Assembly: GCA_043585095.1 (NCBI GenBank)
Contig: CP121321.1
Location: 2,852,001-2,916,000, forward strand
Length of the DNA: 64,000 nucleotides
Reading direction: 5' to 3'
From: JANQIO01 sp043585095
Lineage (GTDB): Bacteria; Pseudomonadota; Gammaproteobacteria; Pseudomonadales; Halieaceae
Shown in pieces: positions 25,878 to 33,270 of the stretch. The translations under genes and the position numbers were made by a program. The notes below the pieces were generated by a model. The model was not told the DNA's origin. It searched no databases and saw nothing but the letters and a program-made list of their open reading frames with translations. Position 1 is the first letter of the stretch. Every line of letters begins with the position of its first letter.

Positions 25878-26612
25878 TTAGTTGGGATTGGTCGACGCGT
25901 CGACGTCGACCTCAGCGGCTGCACGTTCCACAGCGCGGGTAACCAGCCAGCGAAACAATGCACGCTGACGCGGCAAATAAAACAGGTATTCTGGATGCCA
26001 CTGTACACCTAGTACCGGCCTACCATCCTGGGGCTCGACGGCCTGAACAAAATCGTCCAAATCGCGACCGACCACCTCCAAACCATTGCCAATACGGTCA
26101 ACCGCCTGATAGTGCAGGCTATTCACGCGCAAGCGCCCACGACCCAGTCGCTGCGCCAGTACCGAATCGGGCTCCAGTTTGACAGTCTTGCGGGGCAGCA
26201 CGGTACCAAAGTTGGATGTGCGTCTACGCAGCTTACGGATATCGGTAAACAGGCTGCCGCCCAACACAACGTTAATCAGTTGATAGCCGCGGCAGATACC
26301 CATCAGAGGCAGCTCTTTATCAAGCGCAAAGCGAATGTACTCCTGCTCTAGCGCATCGCGCGCGTGATCGTACTCCTTGCCGGGCAGCTCCTCGGATTCA
26401 TACAGGCCCGGGTGAATATCATCACCCCCGCTAACGATCACCGCATCTAGCTTCTCAGCAGGCGTACGGCGCTGTTCGTTAATGCGCACGGCCCGGCCAC
26501 CGGTCAGCCAGACAGACAAACGAATCGCCCACCAGGACGGCGAGAAACGGCCGACGCTACCGGTTACGCCGATACAAGGTCGTCGAGTATGCGATCCAGC
26601 GACTTGTGCCAT
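25878..26612 (-). CDS. Class I glutamine-amidotransferase-like hydrolase (peptidase C26, PuuD-like)
   Basis: 244 residues. Blocks are CIGVTGSVG, AVIVSGGDDIHPGLY, the nucleophile elbow LMGICRGYQLINVVLGGSL and the catalytic His-Glu QWHPEYLF. The family hydrolyses gamma-glutamyl amides. Its start overlaps the upstream amidoligase gene by 49 nt. Amidoligase with GATase-like hydrolase is a pairing described in comparative work on amidoligases (Iyer and colleagues). It suggests a gamma-glutamyl-type conjugate that is made by one and cut or supplied with ammonia by the other. The substrate is unknown. Confidence 0.88.
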   Translation of the reverse strand: MAQVAGSHTRRPCIGVTGSVGRFSPSWWAIRLSVWLTGGRAVRINEQRRTPAEKLDAVIVSGGDDIHPGLYESEELPGKEYDHARDALEQEYIRFALDKELPLMGICRGYQLINVVLGGSLFTDIRKLRRRTSNFGTVLPRKTVKLEPDSVLAQRLGRGRLRVNSLHYQAVDRIGNGLEVVGRDLDDFVQAVEPQDGRPVLGVQWHPEYLFYLPRQRALFRWLVTRAVERAAAEVDVDASTNPN

Positions 26613-27571
26613 GGGGCCCTTGTGAAATTGACGATCTGAGACTGATAACGGCGGCTCTGGCTGGACAGTTCATCCAGCAACTCCGCATCACAGGCGAGGT
26701 GCTCAACCACGCACCAGAGATTCCAACTCTCGGAGAGATGCCAATCACCGCGCTCTATTTCGCAGTTCGGCAATCGGTAGTGAAAGGTCGGGCGCGCGTT
26801 TACGCGGCTGTCTGGCACCGCTTCCTCAATACGCTGTTCATCAAGATGCTTAAAAAGGGGCAGCATATCCAGCGCTCGGTTACGCGTAGGGTTGTGTTCC
26901 AGATAGTCGGACAACAGCGTTTCCTGGCTGGTCTCGTGATCATATGCCAGCACTGCCTTGCGGTAGGCGCTGGGATATAGATCGATATAGGGCGTAATAC
27001 GACGTGTCTTGTCAACGCGATGGCGCCGCCGCAGCCATTCCTCTGCAATGACGTAAGCACGTAGATAGCAGGCAATGGTGCCAGCATCCAAACTTGGCAG
27101 CTCCGGATTAATGTGCAACCCAAAGGCATATACCAGTGATTCCGCCGTGCCTTCAGCCCCGGCCGCGCGTAATGCCCTGACCATGTCATCCAGGCGCGGT
27201 AACTGATCGACCGGCACCGGCGGACAGACGACCTCCACCGGAACCAGTTCGGTGGTCAGGTTGACCAGCCACTCGGCCAGCGGATCATCCACAACCGACC
27301 CACCATCACGGCTATCGGCGCGTGTACGCGCCAGGCGCTTGGCCAACTCGCTGTCTACCTCGACGACAAATTCGCCCCAGTCCGGATGCGGCATGGTCGC
27401 TTTTGCCAGCGACGCATAGTCAGCAGTCTGAGCGTAGGTCTGTTCCAGAACCTCAACAGTTTCCTTAAATTCAAGCCCGGCAAATTCGAGCTCAAAGCCA
27501 ACCCGTCGCGAGTCGCCCTGCTGTGTTGTTGCCCGTGGAGGCAGCGCATAGCGGCCCGCGGAATGTGGCAT
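26564..27571 (-). CDS. Putative amidoligase (COOH-NH2 ligase, glutamine-synthetase-like fold)
   Basis: 335 residues of the amidoligase_2 type. Visible family features are the metal-binding RRVGFELEFAGL near the start, GEFVVEVDSEL, the GLHINPEL histidine, AYRKAVL, and the arginine block TFHYRLPNCEIERGDWHLSESWNLW. The family is predicted to join an amine to a carboxylate with ATP. It heads a seven-gene minus-strand run (amidoligase, GATase, PLDc_N, AI-2E permease, YqaA, FeS photolyase, SDR) with overlaps or short gaps. No partner peptide was seen. Confidence 0.87.
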   Translation of the reverse strand: MPHSAGRYALPPRATTQQGDSRRVGFELEFAGLEFKETVEVLEQTYAQTADYASLAKATMPHPDWGEFVVEVDSELAKRLARTRADSRDGGSVVDDPLAEWLVNLTTELVPVEVVCPPVPVDQLPRLDDMVRALRAAGAEGTAESLVYAFGLHINPELPSLDAGTIACYLRAYVIAEEWLRRRHRVDKTRRITPYIDLYPSAYRKAVLAYDHETSQETLLSDYLEHNPTRNRALDMLPLFKHLDEQRIEEAVPDSRVNARPTFHYRLPNCEIERGDWHLSESWNLWCVVEHLACDAELLDELSSQSRRYQSQIVNFTRAPWHKSLDRILDDLVSA

Positions 27572-27795
27572 GGTTGTCCCATGTGGCGTGTGTGATTAGC
27601 ATTCCATGATACGGAGTTGGGACGATTTTAACCAACGGACCGGTTCAGGAACGCCATCGCCGCTACTGGAAACGGCACCGCAGGCATTGCCTAAACGCCA
27701 GGCCAGACCTGTTTCTTGCCGTTATAAACGCACCCACTCAGTCACTAGCTTAGGCCCCAAGCCAGGCTCGACTAAAAGGAAGGTTGGAAATGCGT

Positions 27796-27801
27796 TATAC
27801 T
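27796..27801 (+). promoter_or_regulatory. -10 box of the tmRNA promoter
   Basis: TATACT ends 10 nt before the mature tmRNA 5' end. No convincing -35 hexamer was found at 17 nt. The 240-nt gap from the amidoligase gene to ssrA shows nothing else that I recognise. Confidence 0.5.
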
Positions 27802-27811
27802 ATGCGGTTCC

Positions 27812-28203
27812 GGGGGCGATTTGGATTCGACGACGGTTACAAAACTTTGAGTGCATGCCGTGATGGTAGCCAATCACGTTAATCAAAAGCTGCAAACTAT
27901 TAGTTGCCAATGACGACAACTACGGTGCACAACTAGCTGCGTAAGTAGCTCTTTGTAACACCATTCAGGTGCTTCGGCCCTGACGGTCTTTAGCAAGGTT
28001 CCAGCCCCGCGTTACTGACTGTCATATAGAACTGGATCGCTGTGAAGCTCGCCTGGGGTGGATCGGCTAAACTTTTACCAGGATCGCCAAGTACGTCCTG
28101 CCCGTCGGGCTGTATGCGGTTAAATTAATCGACGGAATCTAAGCATGTAGAGCGATAAGCGGCGGACTGACGGACGCGGGTTCAACTCCCGCCGCCTCCA
28201 CCA
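27812..28203 (+). ncRNA. ssrA: Transfer-messenger RNA (tmRNA)
   Basis: The 5' end GGGGGCGATTTGGATTCGAC pairs with the 3' acceptor strand CGCCTCC, and the gene encodes the terminal ACCA (to 28203). The T-arm is GCGGGTTCAACTCCCGC. The resume codon GCC at 27906 opens the tag reading frame ANDDNYGAQLAA with a TAA at 27942-27944. Length is 392 nt including CCA, not permuted. It rescues stalled ribosomes and tags the nascent chain for ClpXP-type degradation. Its partner smpB lies 8.6 kb upstream. Long open frames on both strands here are spurious. Confidence 0.97.
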
Positions 28204-28252
28204 ATCAAACGAAAAGGGCCACCCCATGGGGTGGCCCTTTTCGTTTGATTGG
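28201..28252. terminator. Perfect 52-bp palindrome, terminator of ssrA
   Basis: Two exact 26-bp arms meet with no spacer between 28226 and 28227 (centre CCCCA/TGGGG). The arms begin with the CCA of tmRNA itself and contain CGAAAAGGGCCACC and its complement GGTGGCCCTTTTCG. The second arm provides CCCTTTTCGTTT, so it can terminate ssrA; by symmetry it can also work on the other strand. Confidence 0.85.
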
Positions 28253-28520
28253 AAGCTCGCGGGAGTTGTGCCCGCGCCTGAAAGGCGCGGGTGCCCCACA
28301 GGATGTGGGGCCATCGCGAAGGCCAAGGAGAGCCTGCCCCGCTTTATCGGGTATGCCCGAGAGCGATGCCACAAGCACAGCGAGATCTGTCGAGCTGGCC
28401 CCGCTGGCCAGACCGACGCAACTCCAGTCGCCCAAAGGGCGACCACCCGAACGCAACTAAAAAACCAGTGAGGTATGCAGAGCTGGCCACAGGCCAGACC
28501 GACGCAACTCCAGTCGCCCA
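28253..28520. repeat. Cluster of hairpins and a 29-bp direct repeat downstream of ssrA
   Basis: The 336-nt gap between ssrA and the tetR gene is non-coding but structured. Hairpins: CCCGCGCC/GGCGCGGG (28271-28291), GCCCCACA/TGTGGGGC (28293-28311) and GTCGCCC/GGGCGAC (28427-28443). A 29-bp sequence occurs twice exactly (28406-28434 and 28492-28520), starting GGCCAGACCG and ending CAGTCGCCCA, with GAGCTGGCC just before each. It looks like an intergenic repeat element. No transposase or integrase is near. Confidence 0.8.
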
Positions 28521-28539
28521 CAGCGCGGTATCACAACCC

Positions 28540-29190
28540 TCACCGCCCTCCAGCACACACCTCACGAAAGCCCGCCGCTACGAACGGAATCATATGATCG
28601 TAAGCACCGCGCAGATCGGCGCTCTGGCACTTGCCCTGCGATAGCTGATCAATCCGCCCGGTGTTCGCGAGGGTCAGCGTTAAAGCCCCGGACAGGTTGT
28701 GATAACACCAGTAGATATCCTCGTCGCGCGCGGTCGGCAGAGCTATTCTAAGCGCGTTGATGAACTGCTGGACGAGTTCATCAAACAAGCGCGACATCAT
28801 GCGCGGCCCCCAATAAGGCGAGTTATTTATATATGCGATCAGCGCAAGGTAATGACGCCAGCCCTCATCACCGGTCTCCTGTGCCAGTTCCAAGGGCCTG
28901 AGAAAAGCTTCGATTATCTCTTCAACGCTAGGGCCCGCTTTGCCTGCTTTCTCCTGACACGCGACCAACGCGTCAAGTCGGGCGCTATTTAGCGTTGCAG
29001 CTCGCCGCTCAAATACTGCCTGAAACAGTTCCAGCTTTTTCCCAAAATGATAATTCGCTAATGCGACATCGACGCCCGCTTCGCTGGCGATCTGCCGCAG
29101 CGTTACGCCGTCATACCCGTGCTCGGCAAACAGCGCTTCTGCCGCATCGAGAATGCGCTCGCGTTTTGGAGTTTCGTTTTTGTCGACCAT
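28540..29190 (-). CDS. TetR family transcriptional regulator
   Basis: 216 residues. The N-terminal helix-turn-helix is RERILDAAEALFAEHGYDGVTLRQIASEAGVDVALANYHFGKKLELF. The C-terminal ligand domain is of the common TetR_C type (LRPLELAQETGDEGWRHYLALIAY). It is divergent from the sodium:solute symporter gene. Repeated TTCAAC-N4-GTTGAA palindromes in the promoters of the symporter and TonB receptor are its likely operators. The one at 29288 lies 98 nt from its own start, so self-repression is uncertain. Confidence 0.92.
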   Translation of the reverse strand: MVDKNETPKRERILDAAEALFAEHGYDGVTLRQIASEAGVDVALANYHFGKKLELFQAVFERRAATLNSARLDALVACQEKAGKAGPSVEEIIEAFLRPLELAQETGDEGWRHYLALIAYINNSPYWGPRMMSRLFDELVQQFINALRIALPTARDEDIYWCYHNLSGALTLTLANTGRIDQLSQGKCQSADLRGAYDHMIPFVAAGFREVCAGGR

Positions 29191-29280
29191 GGTGCTGCCT
29201 TGTTACCGCCATATCGTGTGCGTTGAACGCTTGCAGTATTGCATGCGATATACGCCCGCTTGCTATTCATCCGTCATCGC

Positions 29281-29309
29281 TTGCGAATTCAACAAACGTT
29301 GAATAGTCT
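29281..29309 (+). promoter_or_regulatory. Symporter promoter with TetR-type operator in its spacer
   Basis: TTGCGA (29281-29286), 17 nt, TAGTCT (29304-29309). The palindrome TTCAACAAACGTTGAA (29288-29303) fills the spacer; with flanks it reads ATTCAAC-N4-GTTGAAT. A repressor here would block RNA polymerase. Start codon of the symporter is 28 nt downstream. The same palindrome type recurs twice before the TonB receptor gene. Confidence 0.75.
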
Positions 29310-29336
29310 GTCACATCTTCATTCGGAATAAAAATA

Positions 29337-30776
29337 ATGTCTGCCGACTTGTTCAAATACGGGTTAACGCTCGGTTATGCAGTGCTTGTTTATAGCCTTT
29401 CTTATATCGGTATGCGACGCACCTCCAGCGTTCAGGGCTTTGCCATAGGCAACAAGGACATGAGCCCTATATTGGTCGGCATAACCCTGGCCGCCTCCAT
29501 TGCCTCGACGGCGACCTTCGTCATAAACCCTGGCTTTGTCTATCAGCACGGACTGTCGGCCTATCTGCACTTCGGCGTAGCCGGCTCCCTGGGTATTCTT
29601 AGTGCGTTTCTCGTGCTCACACGGGGTTTTCTTAGACTCGGTGAAACCCATGCGGCATTAACCATTCCCCAGTGGATTTTTTACCGCTACAACCACCGTG
29701 GCTTCAGTCTTTTCTTTGCGTTTATAAACCTGCTTTCCATCACATTCGTGGTGCTGATTTTGGTTGGCTGCAGCCTGCTGGTCACGGGGCTGTTCCCGGT
29801 GGAGCAGAAAACAGCGCTGATATTGGTACTGGTATTTGTATTTTCCTACGTGCTTATGGGGGGCACCTATGCCCACGCCTACACCAACACGCTTCAGGGC
29901 ATCATGATGCTAGGCGTTACGCTGCTCCTGTTTTTTCAAGGCTTCAAGTATTTTGCCGGCGACCCGTCAGCCGCACTCGCCAGTGTGAACCAGCAGTACG
30001 CCTCGGTTTATAACAGCAGCAGTAACCTGTACTTCGATTTTTTCTCCGTCTTCGTCAGCGGCTTTGTCGTCACTTTTGCACTGATGCTCCAGCCACACAT
30101 CCTGACCAAAGTCCTCTACCTACGCAGTGAGAAAGATATCAGCAAGTTCATTGGCACCACGGTGGTTGTCGGTACCTTATTTACATTAATGCTCATGATC
30201 GGCTTTTACGCTCGTTTGGCAGGCCTGGAGGTCGAAAGCCAGGACACCGTGGTTCGTGACTATCTACTGCACGAATTCGGAAGCTCCGTATGGGGTGAGT
30301 ACGTGCTGGTGTTCATCTTTATCACCTTACTGGCAGCCGGCATGAGCACACTCGACGGCATACTGGTCGCCCTTTCGGCCATGGTTGTTAACGATATTGT
30401 GAAGCCGCTGGCCGGCGATCATCACGATGGGCTACGTCTATCCCGCTGGGTTCTGGTGGGCGTCGGTGTGATAGGTATCGCCCTGGCATGGAACCCACCG
30501 GCGCTTATTGGCATCTTCGCGCAAAAAGGCGTGTACGGTCTGGCCGCTGCCTCACTGGTTCCAGTGCTCTTTGGTGTACTCGTACGTCGGCATATTCCTA
30601 TTTGGGTTGTGGCGGGCGCGGCCGGCATTGGCTTGACTACCCATTTGCTTTTCAACCTCCTGCTGGGCGTCGCGAACCCTGCCATATCTGCCTCCTATGG
30701 CATTTTTGGCTCACTGCTATTTGGGCTTGTCGGCCTCGCGCTGACAGCAAAGGGCGCACGCCCTCAGGGTGCGTAA
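29337..30776 (+). CDS. Sodium:solute symporter (SSS family)
   Basis: 479 residues with about 13 hydrophobic segments. Visible are FAIGNKDMSPILVGITLAASIASTATFVINPGFVYQ, GGTYAHAYTNTLQGIMML and the C-terminal sodium-site helix ITLLAAGMSTLDGILVALSAMVVNDI. The family imports acetate, proline, sugars and other solutes with sodium. The exact substrate is unknown; the regulon context (TonB receptor, CoA ligase, hydrolase) suggests an organic acid or a derived carbon source. Confidence 0.9.
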   Translation: MSADLFKYGLTLGYAVLVYSLSYIGMRRTSSVQGFAIGNKDMSPILVGITLAASIASTATFVINPGFVYQHGLSAYLHFGVAGSLGILSAFLVLTRGFLRLGETHAALTIPQWIFYRYNHRGFSLFFAFINLLSITFVVLILVGCSLLVTGLFPVEQKTALILVLVFVFSYVLMGGTYAHAYTNTLQGIMMLGVTLLLFFQGFKYFAGDPSAALASVNQQYASVYNSSSNLYFDFFSVFVSGFVVTFALMLQPHILTKVLYLRSEKDISKFIGTTVVVGTLFTLMLMIGFYARLAGLEVESQDTVVRDYLLHEFGSSVWGEYVLVFIFITLLAAGMSTLDGILVALSAMVVNDIVKPLAGDHHDGLRLSRWVLVGVGVIGIALAWNPPALIGIFAQKGVYGLAAASLVPVLFGVLVRRHIPIWVVAGAAGIGLTTHLLFNLLLGVANPAISASYGIFGSLLFGLVGLALTAKGARPQGA

Positions 30777-30792
30777 ACCGAGCCCGGGGTAC

Positions 30793-30821
30793 TTGACAGT
30801 TCAACAAGCGTTGAATAATCT
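30793..30821 (+). promoter_or_regulatory. TonB receptor promoter with TetR-type operator O1 in its spacer
   Basis: Consensus TTGACA (30793-30798), 17 nt, TAATCT (30816-30821). The palindrome TTCAACAAGCGTTGAA (30800-30815) fills the spacer after one base, exactly as in the symporter promoter. Confidence 0.8.
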
Positions 30822-30828
30822 CCATTTA

Positions 30829-30844
30829 TTCAACATTTGTTGAA
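30829..30844 (+). promoter_or_regulatory. TetR-type operator O2 at the TonB receptor transcription start
   Basis: TTCAACATTTGTTGAA has the same half-sites as O1, 29 bp away centre to centre (about three helical turns). It covers the expected transcription start region, so bound repressor would add a second block. Confidence 0.7.
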
Positions 30845-30898
30845 AGCGTCCCGGAAGAGGCCGCTCAAATAATTAATAACTACAGACAGGTGTCCGCT

Positions 30899-33103
30899 AT
30901 GCCGCAAACAACTTTTGCACGTCACGCTATTTATACCGCCCTGCTTGCCACCGCTTCGGCGGCGACGCCCTTTGCTGTGGCGCAGGAAGGCGCAACGACC
31001 TTGGAAGAGGTTTTGGTAACTGCTCAGCGTCGTGAGCAAAGCCTGCAGGAAGTGCCCATGGCTGTAAGTGCTTTTACGCGCCAACAGCTCGATGATCTTC
31101 AAGCCGACAATCTGGATTCCATCCAGGGCGCAGTGCCCAATCTCAATCTGGTGCAGGGCCGCGGCTCTAACTCCAGTGTAAATATTTTCCTGCGCGGCAT
31201 AGGCCAACCAGACGCACTGCAAAGCTTTGATCCGGCCGTGGGCGTGTATCTGGACGATGTGTACATGTCACGCATACAAGGCTCAATGTTCAAGCTGTAT
31301 GACATCGAGCGCATCGAAGTGCTGCGCGGCCCACAGGGCACCTTGTACGGTAAAAACACTCCTGGGGGTGCCATCAAACTGATCACTCGCAACCCCGGCG
31401 AAGAATTGGAAGCCGCGGCCAGCCTGACCCTGGGCAACTATGACCGTACTCAAGGCAGTGTTTATGTAGCAGGTCCTCTTACCGATACATTGTCTGCCAG
31501 CTTTAGCGTGTTGCACGACGAGCGCGACGGCTTTGTCACCGACCCTATCGACGGCGAAGAGTACAACGATGAAAACACCACGGTGATGCGTCTTAAATCA
31601 GTGTGGACCCCGAATGACCGTTTTCAGGCGATTTTTTCAGCAGATTACACCCAGGAAGACGTCGCACTTACGCTGGGCCGAGCGGAAGCACCGCTGGTGA
31701 GCGTGGAACTTAGCGATGGCTCAGTAGTGCCGCGCTTTGTCCCATCAAATGATGACTTCGACTTCGACACCAGCACTAGCCTGGGCGATCGCGACGGGCA
31801 GGAGACCGACCACTGGGGCGTGAACCTGACTTTGGCCTACGACCTAAGCGACACTGTCACGCTGAAGTCCATCACCTCCTACCGTGACCTGGAGTCCAAT
31901 CTGTTCATTGATATCGATGCGACCGCGCTTGAATTAGGCGACGTGTTTGTAGGCATCGATCAGGACCAGTTCAGTCAGGAACTGCAGCTACTGGGCGACA
32001 ATGGCAGCAACTTGAACTGGGTGGTCGGCGCTTACTATCTGCAAGAGAACGTGCCTTCCGCACAGGAAGCCTTTGCAGATGATTTCCTATTATTCCTGGG
32101 TTCACCGGTCAGCTTCCTGCGCACTATTGAAGACGATCTGGAAACCACAAGCTATGCGCTTTTCGGCCAACTCGATTGGGCGATCAATGACCAGTGGAGT
32201 GCCGGCGTTGGCATTCGCTACACCTACGAAGAAAAAGAGTACTCACGCAGCACCAGCACTTTTAGTAACGTACTGGGCAACGCAGACCCCGCCTTCGCTT
32301 TTGAAGATGATGATGATTGGGATGCCTGGACACCCACGTTTACCGTGGGCTACACGCCTAGCGACACTCTGAATTTCTACGGCCGCGTCGCACGAGGCTT
32401 CAAAAGCGGTGGCTTTAACGGCCGCGCCAACAGCGCCGATGACGTCTCCACCTTCGATCCTGAAACGGTTTGGTCGCTGGAGTTGGGCGCTAAGGCCATC
32501 ATGCTAGACGGTCGCCTGAGTGCTAACTTTGCCGTATTTGAAAGCCGCTACGAAGACTTCCAGGCCCGAGTATCTGTCGGCGATGGTATCGACTTCCGTT
32601 TCCCTGTGCTCAACGCTGCAGAGTTGGACATCAGCGGTGCCGAACTGGAAGTGACCTGGCTGGCTACAGAAGCCCTGGAGCTGTCGGCGCAGGTCGGCTA
32701 CCTGGATGCGGAGTACGGCGACGACGGCTTCAGCGGCTCTGATGGCATCATGGATGAACCGGCGTTTACTCCCGACTGGACCGGCCGGCTGGCAGCGGCC
32801 TATAACTTCTCGCTACCGGGCGGCTCAAGCATCCGCGTGGGCGCAGACGCCAGCTACCGCGACGACATGTTCCTGAGTGTTGAGAATGTAGCGCCGTTAA
32901 CTGAGGGCAGCTACTGGCTGGTCAATGCCTTCGCTGCCTGGACCAGCGCAGATGCCCACTGGAATGTCACCGCTGGCGTTCGCAACGCAACAGACGAGGT
33001 GTACCGAACAGAGGGGCAGGAATTCCGCAGCGTCGGCAATATTCAGACGGCGTACTACGGGGACCCGCGCACCTACAGCGTGTCGCTCAACTATCTCTAT
33101 TAG
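30899..33103 (+). CDS. TonB-dependent receptor (outer membrane)
   Basis: About 734 residues. A signal peptide ends near FAVAQ, followed by the TonB box-like LEEVLVTAQRREQSLQEVP. The plug has FLRGIGQPDALQSFDPAVGVYLDDVYMSR and EVLRGPQGTLYGKNTPGGAIKLITR. A 22-strand barrel follows and ends in DPRTYSVSLNYLY with a terminal aromatic. It belongs to the broad iron-complex/carbon-source receptor group common in marine gammaproteobacteria. The ATG at 30899 has ACAGG eight bases upstream; a GTG at 30890 overlaps that site. Two operators precede it. Confidence 0.93.
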   Translation: MPQTTFARHAIYTALLATASAATPFAVAQEGATTLEEVLVTAQRREQSLQEVPMAVSAFTRQQLDDLQADNLDSIQGAVPNLNLVQGRGSNSSVNIFLRGIGQPDALQSFDPAVGVYLDDVYMSRIQGSMFKLYDIERIEVLRGPQGTLYGKNTPGGAIKLITRNPGEELEAAASLTLGNYDRTQGSVYVAGPLTDTLSASFSVLHDERDGFVTDPIDGEEYNDENTTVMRLKSVWTPNDRFQAIFSADYTQEDVALTLGRAEAPLVSVELSDGSVVPRFVPSNDDFDFDTSTSLGDRDGQETDHWGVNLTLAYDLSDTVTLKSITSYRDLESNLFIDIDATALELGDVFVGIDQDQFSQELQLLGDNGSNLNWVVGAYYLQENVPSAQEAFADDFLLFLGSPVSFLRTIEDDLETTSYALFGQLDWAINDQWSAGVGIRYTYEEKEYSRSTSTFSNVLGNADPAFAFEDDDDWDAWTPTFTVGYTPSDTLNFYGRVARGFKSGGFNGRANSADDVSTFDPETVWSLELGAKAIMLDGRLSANFAVFESRYEDFQARVSVGDGIDFRFPVLNAAELDISGAELEVTWLATEALELSAQVGYLDAEYGDDGFSGSDGIMDEPAFTPDWTGRLAAAYNFSLPGGSSIRVGADASYRDDMFLSVENVAPLTEGSYWLVNAFAAWTSADAHWNVTAGVRNATDEVYRTEGQEFRSVGNIQTAYYGDPRTYSVSLNYLY

Positions 33104-33137
33104 AGCAACCCGGACAGTAGTAGTCGTTTAGCAAGCT

Positions 33138-33158
33138 GCCCGGGGACCCGCCCCGGGC
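33138..33158. terminator. GC-rich hairpin after the TonB receptor gene
   Basis: GCCCGGGG (33138-33145) pairs with CCCCGGGC (33151-33158) around a 5-nt loop. It has no T-run, so it may only pause or partly terminate transcription before the ligase gene. Confidence 0.4.
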
Positions 33159-33270
33159 ACACTCAAGAGTGACCTAACCGGTTATTCATGACGATCTTTC
33201 CTACCAGGTATTGCCTGCGTCGCCTGGCTCTTGCCCAGGGCGCAGGCCTTTTTCTCAGGAGACCTCTAAC

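Noticed and set aside
27606..27863. Plus-strand open frame upstream of and into ssrA
   Set aside because: It runs into the tmRNA 5' end, has no ribosome site and shows no protein family; the region holds the ssrA promoter.
28120..28521. Long open frame with a WRRRELNPRPS-like segment, and several frames on the other strand
   Set aside because: The segment is the reverse strand of the tmRNA 3' end and the palindrome or repeat cluster. Such translations are well-known annotation artefacts.
27812..28540. Genomic island inserted at tmRNA
   Set aside because: No integrase, no phage genes and no second copy of the tmRNA 3' end is visible in the window.
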